Source of the DNA: Anaerolineae bacterium
Lineage (GTDB): Bacteria > Chloroflexota > Anaerolineae > SpSt-600
Reading direction: 5' to 3'
Assembly: GCA_028275425.1 (NCBI GenBank)
Contig: JAPWUT010000131.1
Coordinates: forward strand, 1-5,246
DNA: 5,246 nucleotides
The notes beneath the pieces were generated by a model, which had not been told where the DNA came from, ran no database searches, and was given only the letters and a program-made list of their open reading frames with translations. Numbering within the stretch: position 1 is the stretch's first letter; every line of letters begins with the position of its first letter. Positions 1 through 5,246 of the stretch are shown here, piece after piece. Made by a program: the position numbers and the translations under genes.

Positions 1-1
1 G

Positions 2-583
2 CCTATTGATGAGCAGCTCTTCTTGGAGAACTTCCTCCAGGCAGCAAGGGATGTATACAACAGCGGAGGATTCGTAGGCCTGCAATTCGTGAACAAGGAC
101 TGGCTCAGAGATGCCCTCAGAGCTATCAAAGCCCGAAAAGGGGACAAAATCTTCTCCAGGATGTTCTTCGTTGCCCACTCCTATGCCCTAAACCATCCCC
201 CAAACTACACCGAAGATGAGAACGGCATCCTGGGCTTCATGAGCTTTGTGGAGGTATTCCGGGAAGAAATCGGGTTCATACCCCCGGTGATTATTGGAGA
301 AGGAGGGTGGAAAATAGGCTCGGATGAAGACAAGCGCTTTCCCCCCATAGATGAGGTGAAGCACAGGGATTACCACTTAGAAGTCTACAACTGGTTCTGC
401 ACCGGGAAACTTTCGGATGGCCGGCCCCTGCCCGATTTCCTCTTTGCCTTTTGTCCTTGGCTCCTTTCGGCCAAGCTTGACGATAGGGCATGGTTTGATA
501 GCTTCGCCGGAGACCGCACCTTGCTTATTGAGGCCCTGAAAAGCATGCCACCTTGCCGGAGGAAATTTTCATGGGAGAAGTGA
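2..583 (+). CDS. C-terminal part of a glycoside-hydrolase-like TIM-barrel protein (5' partial)
   Basis: The reading frame is open from the first complete codon (position 2) to TGA at 581-583, so the gene starts outside the window; the TTG at 23 is only the first alternative start codon in the frame, not a convincing start. The visible 193 residues look like the last strands of a (beta/alpha)8 glycosidase. A segment resembling 'ALNHPP' (about 160-205) precedes a beta-strand ending in 'VIIGEGGW' (about 284-310). In clan GH-A-type enzymes a Glu at such a strand end is the usual nucleophile, so the GAA at 299-301 is the candidate catalytic residue. A Trp/Phe-rich stretch 'FLFAFCPWLL' (about 439-468) resembles the final barrel strand. 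No signal peptide can be assessed because the N-terminus is missing. Its end overlaps the ogt start by 13 bp, placing it in the same operon. The glycosidase fold is inferred from these patterns; family and substrate are unknown, and a non-catalytic barrel remains possible. Confidence 0.65.
   Translation, partial: PIDEQLFLENFLQAARDVYNSGGFVGLQFVNKDWLRDALRAIKARKGDKIFSRMFFVAHSYALNHPPNYTEDENGILGFMSFVEVFREEIGFIPPVIIGEGGWKIGSDEDKRFPPIDEVKHRDYHLEVYNWFCTGKLSDGRPLPDFLFAFCPWLLSAKLDDRAWFDSFAGDRTLLIEALKSMPPCRRKFSWEK
558..563 (+). promoter_or_regulatory. Ribosome binding site of ogt
   Basis: GGAGGA sits 7 nt upstream of ATG 571, inside the last codons of the hydrolase-like gene. It decides the start: the alternative TTG at 553 lies upstream of this site and has no comparable Shine-Dalgarno sequence at a usable distance. 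Confidence 0.8.
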
Positions 584-1080
584 TACAATTCACTTGGCTT
601 GAGACCCCTCTGGGATGGATGGCCATAGCATTTTCCGAATCAGGCCTGGTGGGGAGCACTTTGCCTCGCCCATCCCAAGGGGAGGCTGTGAGCCAAATTT
701 TGGCCCTCTGGCCTCAGGCCTCCCCGGCCGAAGAAGCCATCCAGCCTGTCAAGGAACACCTCCTCCGCTACTTCCATGGCGAGAGGGTGGAATTCAACTT
801 CCCTTTGGACCTGAGGATGGGGACCCCTTTCCAGCGTAAGGTCTGGGAAGAGGTTAGGAAAATACCCTGGGGGCAGACCCGAACTTACAAGGAGATAGCG
901 CAGGAGATCGGGAGGCCTGGTGCGGCCAGAGCAGTGGGGCAAGCCCTGGCCCGCAACCCCTTGCCCATATTCATCCCCTGCCACAGGGTCATAGGCGCTA
1001 CCGGGGACCTCGTGGGCTTCGGCGGAGGAATTGAACTCAAAAGGAAACTGCTGGCCTTGGAAGGAGTTACCCTGACATGA
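571..1080 (+). CDS. ogt: Methylated-DNA--[protein]-cysteine S-methyltransferase (O6-alkylguanine-DNA alkyltransferase)
   Basis: A suicide DNA-repair protein that transfers the alkyl group from O6-alkylguanine in DNA to its own cysteine. The 169-residue product has the usual small AGT/Ogt length and two-domain order. An N-terminal domain covers about residues 1-82, and the DNA-binding/active-site domain starts at 'GTPFQRKVW' (84-92). The active site 'IPCHRV' is at 135-140, with acceptor Cys137 (TGC 979-981) and His138. 'RAVGQALARNP' (120-130) supplies the Arg finger (Arg120) and the Asn (Asn129) that correspond to human Arg128 and Asn137. Tyr106 matches human Tyr114. The start at ATG 571 is preferred over an in-frame TTG at 553 because GGAGGA (558-563) lies 7 nt before it and 'MGEVIQFTWLETPLGWM' resembles family N-termini. 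The start overlaps the upstream gene by 13 bp, and the stop overlaps the next start (ATGA). Identity is secure; whether it is closer to Ogt or Ada-C type is not resolvable here. Confidence 0.95.
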   Translation: MGEVIQFTWLETPLGWMAIAFSESGLVGSTLPRPSQGEAVSQILALWPQASPAEEAIQPVKEHLLRYFHGERVEFNFPLDLRMGTPFQRKVWEEVRKIPWGQTRTYKEIAQEIGRPGAARAVGQALARNPLPIFIPCHRVIGATGDLVGFGGGIELKRKLLALEGVTLT

Positions 1081-2186
1081 GGATAGGGATTGATGCCAGG
1101 ATGGCCTTCTACAGCAAGGCCGGAATAGGCCGCTACGTCATCAACCTGGTGAAGGCTCTGAGGAAACTCAACCCCCAAGAAGAATTCGTAATTCTCCAGA
1201 GCCGCAAAGACAAGAGTCCGCTGGCCCCTTCCCCCTTCAGAACCTCATACCTTTGGACCCCATCCCACCACCGTTTGGAGCAAATCACTTTACCCCTGGA
1301 ACTTTTGCCCCACAGGCTTTCCCTCCTCCACAGCCCGGACTTCATCCCTCCCTTCCGTTTCCGTGGCCTTTCGGTAATAACCGTCCATGACCTGGCTTTC
1401 CTTATATACCCCCAAATACTGACCGAAGAGAGCATCCGATACTACGGCCAGATTGAGGAGGCTGTAGAGAGAGCCGACCACATCATAGCCGTCTCCGAAT
1501 GGACCAAAAAGGACCTGATGGAACTGCTTGGGGTCCCAGAGGCCAAGATAACCGTAGTTTACGAAGCCGCCGAAGAGATTTACCGCCCAGTTGACCCCGG
1601 GGAAGCATCGGGCAAGGTCCGGGAGCTTTTCGGCATTGAGGGCCGGTTCGTCCTCTTCGTGAGCACTATAGAGCCGAGGAAAAATGTCCCCACCCTCCTC
1701 AAGGCGTTCAAAATCGTAAGGGAACGGTGCCGGGAAGAGATAAAGCTTGTGCTGGTAGGAGGAAGGGGCTGGCTTTCGGAAAGGGTCTTTGAGATGGTAG
1801 ACGAGCTAAACTTACGCAAAGAGGTCCTTTTCCTGGGGTTCGTTCCGGCCGAAAAGCTCCTTTACCTTTACAATTCCGCCTCTCTCCTGGCCCATCCCGC
1901 TATATACGAAGGGTTCGGCCTGCCGATTTTGGAGGCCATGGCCTGTGGCCTGCCGGTGGTAGCCTCCAACGTCGCCTCCATTCCGGAAGTGACCGGAAGC
2001 GCAGCAATCCTGGTGGAACCGGAGGACGAAGAGGCCTGGGCTGCGGCCATAAGGCGCATCCTCAAAGAGCCGGAGTTCGCCCGAGAGCTGAGGGAGAAGG
2101 GCCTCAAGAGGGCCTCCCTCTTCTCCTGGGAAAAGACCGCTTCCAAAACCCTGGAAGTTTACCGCAAGGTCCTGAAGGAAGGATGA
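1077..2186 (+). CDS. Glycosyltransferase family 4 (GT-B fold, mannosyltransferase MtfB-like group)
   Basis: A predicted retaining glycosyltransferase that moves a sugar from a nucleotide-sugar donor to a glycan or lipid-linked acceptor, probably at the inner face of the membrane. The length of 369 residues is normal for GT4. The N-terminal Rossmann domain starts 'MRIGIDARM' and carries the glycine loop 'GIGRY' (16-20), with 'TVHDL' at 102-106 and 'IIAVSEWTKKDL' at 136-147. The C-terminal donor domain starts at 'FVLFVSTIEPRKN' (191-203), where the Arg/Lys usually contacts the diphosphate. It continues with 'LVLVGGRGW' (224-232) and the EX7E motif 'EGFGLPILE' (Glu278 and Glu286). No transmembrane segment is evident. 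The ATG overlaps the ogt stop as ATGA, with AAGGAG (1061-1066) 10 nt upstream. Domain layout resembles the group named after E. coli O9 mannosyltransferase B; actual donor and acceptor cannot be read from sequence. Confidence 0.93.
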   Translation: MRIGIDARMAFYSKAGIGRYVINLVKALRKLNPQEEFVILQSRKDKSPLAPSPFRTSYLWTPSHHRLEQITLPLELLPHRLSLLHSPDFIPPFRFRGLSVITVHDLAFLIYPQILTEESIRYYGQIEEAVERADHIIAVSEWTKKDLMELLGVPEAKITVVYEAAEEIYRPVDPGEASGKVRELFGIEGRFVLFVSTIEPRKNVPTLLKAFKIVRERCREEIKLVLVGGRGWLSERVFEMVDELNLRKEVLFLGFVPAEKLLYLYNSASLLAHPAIYEGFGLPILEAMACGLPVVASNVASIPEVTGSAAILVEPEDEEAWAAAIRRILKEPEFARELREKGLKRASLFSWEKTASKTLEVYRKVLKEG

Positions 2187-3418
2187 GGAAACTCTTAGCC
2201 CTAATGCCCGTTATCCCATACCCTCCCCACCAAGGGACCAACATCCGCAACTACAACCTCCTCCGCCACTTGGCCGACGAATACACAATCCACCTCTTGA
2301 CTTTTTACGAAGGCCCCAAGCTTTCCATACCCGGCCCGTTGAGGGAAATATGCGAAATCATGGAAGCGGTCCCCAACCCTTCCCACTCTATGCCGAAGCG
2401 CCTCCTGCGCCTCATCTCCTCCCCTTTGCCCGACGTAATCTACCGCAAGAGCTCGCCGCTCCTCTTGGAACGCCTGAGGGAACTTCTGGCCCAAAACCGC
2501 TACGATTTAGTCCATGTGGAAGGGATAGAGATGGCCCAATATGGGCTTTGGATTGCCAGCCATAGAACGGGCCGAAAGCCAGCCCTGGTCTTTGGCGACC
2601 AAAACGCCGAATACCTCCTCCAAAAGAGAGCCTTTGAAACCGATATCCGTCAGCCCCGCTACTGGCCTGCGGCTATCTATTCCCTAATCCAATGGCAGAA
2701 GTTAGCCCGCTACGAAGCAGCAATCTGCAGGAAATTTGACCGAGTAATAGCCGTGTCTGAAGCCGATGGCGAAGCCCTTAAGAAGCTTGTTCCGGAGCTG
2801 GAAGTGCGCATTGTCCCCAACGGCATAGATGTGGACTTTTATTCCGACTTCACCCCCCGCAATCCGCCCTTAGCCGATTGGAGCCCATGGGCCCTGGTCT
2901 TCACGGGGAAGATGGACTTCCGCCCCAACGTAGATGCGGCCCTCTGGTTTGCCCAAGAAATCTTGCCCAAAGTAAGGGAAAAGTTCCCTCAAGCCTGCTT
3001 CTACGTGGTCGGAAGGAACCCCCACCCGCGGCTTAAGGCCATAATGGACCGAGAAGGCGTAGTGGTAACCGGCTACGTGGAGGACATTCGGCCTTTCATC
3101 GCCTTTGCTTCTGTTTTCGTTGTGCCCATACGCATGGGAGGCGGCACCAGGCTGAAGCTCCTGGAAGCGATGGCCATGAAGAAAGCCGTTGTCTCCACAA
3201 CCCTTGGGGCCGAAGGCTACCCCTTCAGACATGGCCTCCACCTCCTTTTGGCTGATGAGCCTGAAACATTTGCCGAAGCCGTCTGCCGGCTACTTGAGAA
3301 CGAAAAGGAGCGAGTAAGGCTTGGGGAGGAAGCCTTCAAGCTGGTAGACGAAAGATACCGCTGGGAAAAGATAGTGAAAGCCCTTAAGGAAACATACGAG
3401 GAACTCCTTGCGAGATGA
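2183..3418 (+). CDS. Glycosyltransferase family 4 protein (GGGTR variant, EpsH/PEP-CTERM-associated-like)
   Basis: A second GT-B glycosyltransferase of 411 residues, clearly not a recent duplicate of its neighbour. The N-terminal domain opens with 'PVIPYPPHQGTNIRNYNLL' (9-27), the Pro/Gly-rich loop typical of GT4 enzymes linked to exopolysaccharide clusters. It continues with 'DLVHVEG' (108-114) and 'RVIAVSEAD' (187-195). The donor domain includes 'VPNGID' (211-216), 'TGKMDFRPN' (241-249), 'FYVVGRNP' (273-280) and 'GGGTRLKLLEAMA' (319-331). Glu328 is the second Glu of the usual EX7E pair; the first is Gly320 here, a replacement I associate with the 'GGGTR' subfamily rather than with inactivation. 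The start ATG overlaps the previous stop as ATGA. The only nearby purine-rich signal (GAAGGA at 2174-2179) is just 3 nt from the ATG, so initiation probably relies on coupling to the upstream gene. Donor and acceptor are unknown. Confidence 0.9.
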   Translation: MRKLLALMPVIPYPPHQGTNIRNYNLLRHLADEYTIHLLTFYEGPKLSIPGPLREICEIMEAVPNPSHSMPKRLLRLISSPLPDVIYRKSSPLLLERLRELLAQNRYDLVHVEGIEMAQYGLWIASHRTGRKPALVFGDQNAEYLLQKRAFETDIRQPRYWPAAIYSLIQWQKLARYEAAICRKFDRVIAVSEADGEALKKLVPELEVRIVPNGIDVDFYSDFTPRNPPLADWSPWALVFTGKMDFRPNVDAALWFAQEILPKVREKFPQACFYVVGRNPHPRLKAIMDREGVVVTGYVEDIRPFIAFASVFVVPIRMGGGTRLKLLEAMAMKKAVVSTTLGAEGYPFRHGLHLLLADEPETFAEAVCRLLENEKERVRLGEEAFKLVDERYRWEKIVKALKETYEELLAR

Positions 3419-4194
3419 GGAAGCCGTTTGCCTTAGCCAATTGGAAAATGGCCATGACCATCGCCGAAACCATCTCATTTATCCGCAAATTCTTACCGTT
3501 GGTGGAAGGCCTGGCGGAAGAAGTGGACATCGTAATATGCCCGCCTTTCACTGCTCTCTACGTAGCCTCTTTGGAACTCAAGGGGAGCAGAGTTCAACTT
3601 GGGGCTCAGAACCTTCACTCTGGCCCCGGGCAAGCCTGGACTGGGGAAATTTCGGCCCAGCTTTTGGTGGACGTAGGGTGCGAATGGGTGATGTTGGGGC
3701 ACTGGGAGCGGCGCCGCAACTTTGGAGAAAACGATGAACTTGTGAACCGCAAAGTTCGGGCGGCTTTTGAAGCTGGCCTCCGGCCAATACTCCTTGTGGG
3801 AGAGCCCGCGGATTACTCCGGGGAGCTGGAGAATTTCCTCGGAAGGCAACTTGAGGCTTTAACCCAAGGCTGCTCGGCGGAGGAAATTGAGAGAGCGGTT
3901 TTCGTCTACGAACCCGAAGGAGCGATAGGGGTAGAGCGGCCGGCTTCTCCTGAGCACATAGGGAAGGGTTGTGCAATCTTGCGGGAAAGACTGAGGGAAA
4001 AATTTGGGGCCGCAGCCGAAAAAGTTCGGATAATCTATGGGGGAAGCGTCTCCCCTGAATTTGCCCCTGCCATCCTCTCCTTGCCCGACGTAGACGGCCT
4101 TGGGGCAACCCGCAAAGGCCGTGACCCCGAAGCCTTCGCTTCGCTCGTCAAATCTATTTCTCAATGGAAATGCGCCTGGGCCAAGCGAGGGTAA
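3415..4194 (+). CDS. Triosephosphate isomerase (TpiA) family protein, divergent paralog
   Basis: A 259-residue TIM-barrel isomerase-family protein of normal family length. Catalytic positions of triosephosphate isomerase are present: Asn9 and Lys11 in 'ANWKM', His96 in 'LGHWERR' and Glu166 in 'VYEPEGAIG'. 'GAQN' (63-66), 'TGEIS' (76-80) and the phosphate loop 'IIYGGSV' (206-212) are also there. Several near-invariant positions differ. The Ser after His96 is Trp97 (GHSERR becomes GHWERR). Loop 6 reads PEGAIGVE instead of PVWAIGTG. The final phosphate-binding Gly-Gly is Thr232-Arg233 (canonical DGALVGGAS versus DGLGATRKG). The Cys of 'CVGE' is Leu. The loop 'AIGVERPASPEHI' and an Arg at the second Gly position recall, from memory, TIM paralogs that isomerise tetrulose phosphates (EryH/DerI type). 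An interconversion of phosphorylated sugars is likely, but glyceraldehyde-3-phosphate/DHAP activity should not be assumed. ATGA overlap with the upstream GT makes it the last operon gene. Confidence 0.85.
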   Translation: MRKPFALANWKMAMTIAETISFIRKFLPLVEGLAEEVDIVICPPFTALYVASLELKGSRVQLGAQNLHSGPGQAWTGEISAQLLVDVGCEWVMLGHWERRRNFGENDELVNRKVRAAFEAGLRPILLVGEPADYSGELENFLGRQLEALTQGCSAEEIERAVFVYEPEGAIGVERPASPEHIGKGCAILRERLREKFGAAAEKVRIIYGGSVSPEFAPAILSLPDVDGLGATRKGRDPEAFASLVKSISQWKCAWAKRG

Positions 4195-4208
4195 CCTTCT
4201 GCACAACG

Positions 4209-4853
4209 TTAGTGAGGATTAAACCAGATTAACCACCTACCAGAGCGCTTGATGATGTAATAGTAGCTTGTCAGTCCAGGAGCATCTTCAATCTTATGCG
4301 CACCCTCTGGTAAAACAGCTACACACCAGGAAAGCTCCAGCGTTTTATCACCGCAGTAATTACGAATCAAGTCCGCATAAGGGGACTCAATCGCGGGCAT
4401 CAACACAATTTGCTCTATTGACGAGACCTTTACAAGGCCTCCTTGTCCTCCTCTTTCCCAAGCCTCTTCCAATACAGGCCAAAAGGCTCGGTCACTCAAT
4501 TCTAATGCGCCTTCTTTTGTTATCTGCCCCAACTTAGAGAATAAAACAAACAATTCCTCTTTAGATGGTTTAGCCACCTCAACTCCTTGCAGGTTTGGAC
4601 ATCCGCCACCCCCTGTCACGATTACATTTGGATTAGGCTTTAGGGGTGGAGGATAGATTGATTCAGGGAAATTCCTTTCGGGCGTAAAAGTTGCCGTCAG
4701 GGATGGCACTGCAGTGGGTGTAGGAGTTATTGTGGGGGAAGGCTTTGCAGCAGGCGTAAGAATTGCCATAGGCGTTATTGGTGTACAAGCTGTCCCCATT
4801 AAGGCAAGCGCCCAGAGGAAAAGAATTGAAATGCTCTTAATCCTTTTAAGCAT
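4209..4853 (-). CDS. Predicted lipoprotein of unknown function
   Basis: A 214-residue exported protein with no function I recognise. The N-terminus is positively charged ('MLKRIK'), followed by a hydrophobic stretch (about 8-20) and 'MGTAC', giving Cys23 as a probable lipidation site. The lipobox is imperfect because position -3 is Gly rather than Leu/Val/Ile. Residues 33-60 form a Thr/Pro-rich linker ('SPTITPTPT'), the kind of spacer Chloroflexota lipoproteins use to hold a domain off the membrane. The C-terminal part (about 75-214) has three more cysteines (85, 167, 177), which could form a disulfide outside the cell, and ends in aromatic strands ('SYYYIIKRSGRWLIWF'). The ATG at 4853 is preceded by a G-rich run (4870-4857) that matches Shine-Dalgarno only loosely. 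It converges on the plus-strand operon, and its base composition is visibly poorer in GC than the operon. Confidence 0.82.
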   Translation of the reverse strand: MLKRIKSISILFLWALALMGTACTPITPMAILTPAAKPSPTITPTPTAVPSLTATFTPERNFPESIYPPPLKPNPNVIVTGGGGCPNLQGVEVAKPSKEELFVLFSKLGQITKEGALELSDRAFWPVLEEAWERGGQGGLVKVSSIEQIVLMPAIESPYADLIRNYCGDKTLELSWCVAVLPEGAHKIEDAPGLTSYYYIIKRSGRWLIWFNPH

Positions 4854-4904
4854 TTCCCACCCCCTGCCCTGAATTACTCACCTGATATCCCAGTGGCTAA
4901 CTCC

Positions 4905-4933
4905 AGCATACCAGAAACAGCACCGCTTGTCTA
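4905..4933 (-). promoter_or_regulatory. Candidate sigma-70-type promoter for the lipoprotein gene
   Basis: Read on the minus strand, TAGACA (4933-4928, one mismatch to TTGACA) and TATGCT (4910-4905, two mismatches to TATAAT) are separated by exactly 17 bp. 'TGG' directly before the -10 forms an extended -10 (TGN). Transcription would start near 4898, giving a leader of about 45 nt before the ATG at 4853. This is inferred from pattern only; chance matches of this quality occur, but position, spacing and the adjacent palindrome agree. Confidence 0.5.
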
Positions 4934-4949
4934 CTGTGGATTTCCACAG
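4934..4949. promoter_or_regulatory. Perfect 16-bp palindrome abutting the -35 box (candidate operator)
   Basis: CTGTGGA-TT-TCCACAG is a perfect inverted repeat with 7-bp arms and a 2-bp centre. Its edge touches the proposed -35 hexamer of the lipoprotein promoter. With a start near 4898 its centre falls at about -43, the spot where a dimeric activator contacts RNA polymerase, although a repressor could bind there too. No regulator is identified. The arms are too close together to form a stable RNA hairpin loop, which favours a protein-binding DNA site over an RNA element. Confidence 0.45.
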
Positions 4950-4980
4950 GTATCCGGCTGAGACAGCCAGGCAGTGAAGG

Positions 4981-5003
4981 AAAAACCAGCCGCCGGTGGC
5001 CGG
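4981..5003 (-). terminator. Intrinsic (Rho-independent) terminator downstream of the LuxR-type remnant
   Basis: Read on the minus strand, CCGGCC (5003-4998), a 6-nt loop ACCGGC (4997-4992) and GGCTGG (4991-4986) form a 6-bp GC-rich stem with one G-U pair. Five T residues (4985-4981) follow immediately. The site lies just past the normal end of the LuxR HTH domain (about 5014), where a terminator for that gene would be expected, and separates it from the lipoprotein promoter. Confidence 0.6.
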
Positions 5004-5013
5004 ACCATCGGAG

Positions 5014-5246
5014 AATAATCCCTCGCTCTTTTGCCCGCACCACGGCCTCGGTACGGCTGGCTGTGCCCAGTTTCTGAAGGATGTTGCCCACGTGAAAGGC
5101 TGCTGTCCGCTCAGAGAATCCCAGGCGAGCCGCAATCTCCTTTAACGGCGTTCATTTACGGCCAAGAAGGATAATCTGCTCAGCCAGCAGGGCTCCTGAA
5201 CTTCCGGGCCTACCAACGGCCCGAATTTAAACGCCAGCCCTCGGGC
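5014..5246 (-). pseudogene. Decayed LuxR/GerE-type HTH transcriptional regulator (C-terminal DNA-binding domain)
   Basis: From about 5139 to 5014 the minus strand reads as a good LuxR-type helix-turn-helix: 'KEIAARLGFSER', 'TAAFHVGNILQKLG', 'TASRTEAVVRAKERGII'. This is the C-terminal DNA-binding half of NarL/FixJ-like response regulators or related proteins. Upstream in the same frame, 'LLAEQIILLGRK' lies where helix 1 belongs, but a TGA stop (5154-5152) occupies the position of the usually conserved Gly (GGA to TGA would be one change). A second in-frame stop, TAA (5229-5227), lies near the window edge, and the sequence between them no longer matches the family well. After 'KERGII' the frame runs on to a stop at 4899-4897, through the terminator, so the natural stop also seems lost. 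No intact receiver or sensor domain is visible. A sequencing error or a short product starting inside the HTH (for example GTG 5091) is less likely. Confidence 0.6.

Noticed and set aside
553..570. TTG at 553 as the start of ogt, adding six residues
   Set aside because: The strong GGAGGA site lies after it and is correctly spaced for ATG 571.
3578..4108. Long minus-strand reading frame (176 codons) opposite the TIM-family gene
   Set aside because: It lies wholly antisense to a well-supported gene, its Arg/Pro/Ser-rich product shows no domain, and such frames arise from GC-rich codon bias on the other strand.
4217..4236. Tandem near-repeat of GATTAA(A)CCA at the end of the lipoprotein gene
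   Set aside because: Two imperfect units within coding sequence (the 'WLIWFNP' codons) are expected by chance and do not form an array.
4268..4537. 89-codon plus-strand frame inside the lipoprotein gene
   Set aside because: It is antisense to a gene with a signal peptide and linker, lacks a convincing ribosome-binding site, and its product looks random.
4956..4968. Short inverted repeat GGCTG-AGA-CAGCC between the palindrome and the terminator
   Set aside because: Five-base arms with a 3-nt loop and no T-tract are too weak to call; it could be part of a regulatory site but nothing supports that.
4878..5135. 85-codon minus-strand frame across the LuxR remnant and promoter region
   Set aside because: It is out of frame with the clear HTH match, has no recognisable features, and runs through the terminator and promoter.

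Overview
This window most likely comes from a Chloroflexota bacterium, probably a thermophilic Anaerolineae- or Thermoflexia-like lineage. The evidence is indirect. The lipoprotein has a Thr/Pro-rich 'TPTPT' spacer typical of that phylum, the LuxR-type helix-turn-helix has the 'FHVGNI..KLG..SRTEA....AKERGII' form common there, and the coding style is GC-rich with many ATA (Ile) and AGG (Arg) codons. No rRNA, tRNA or CRISPR array is visible, so this placement is an inference.

Positions 1-4194 hold one tightly packed plus-strand operon of five genes. In order they are the C-terminal part of a glycoside-hydrolase-like TIM-barrel protein (5' end outside the window), an O6-alkylguanine-DNA alkyltransferase (ogt), two different GT4 glycosyltransferases, and a divergent triosephosphate-isomerase-family protein. 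The first junction overlaps by 13 bp and the other three by 4 bp (ATGA). There is no room for internal promoters between genes, so co-transcription and translational coupling are likely. The two glycosyltransferases and the hydrolase-like protein point to glycan or exopolysaccharide handling. The alkyltransferase and the TIM-family enzyme do not obviously belong to that theme.

Positions 4195-5246 differ in composition and strand. A minus-strand lipoprotein gene (4853-4209) converges on the operon, with 14 bp between the stop codons and no visible terminator. Upstream of it lies a coherent 5' control region: a -10/-35 pair with a 17-bp spacer, and a perfect 7-2-7 palindrome abutting the -35 box. 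Further upstream is a minus-strand intrinsic terminator that closes off a decayed LuxR-type HTH gene, which has in-frame stop codons and runs toward the right edge.

The points most worth a second look are the TIM-family protein, which keeps the Lys/His/Glu catalytic set but has altered phosphate-binding and loop-6 signatures; the palindrome/promoter arrangement before the lipoprotein; and the LuxR remnant, in which a stop codon sits where the family normally has Gly.
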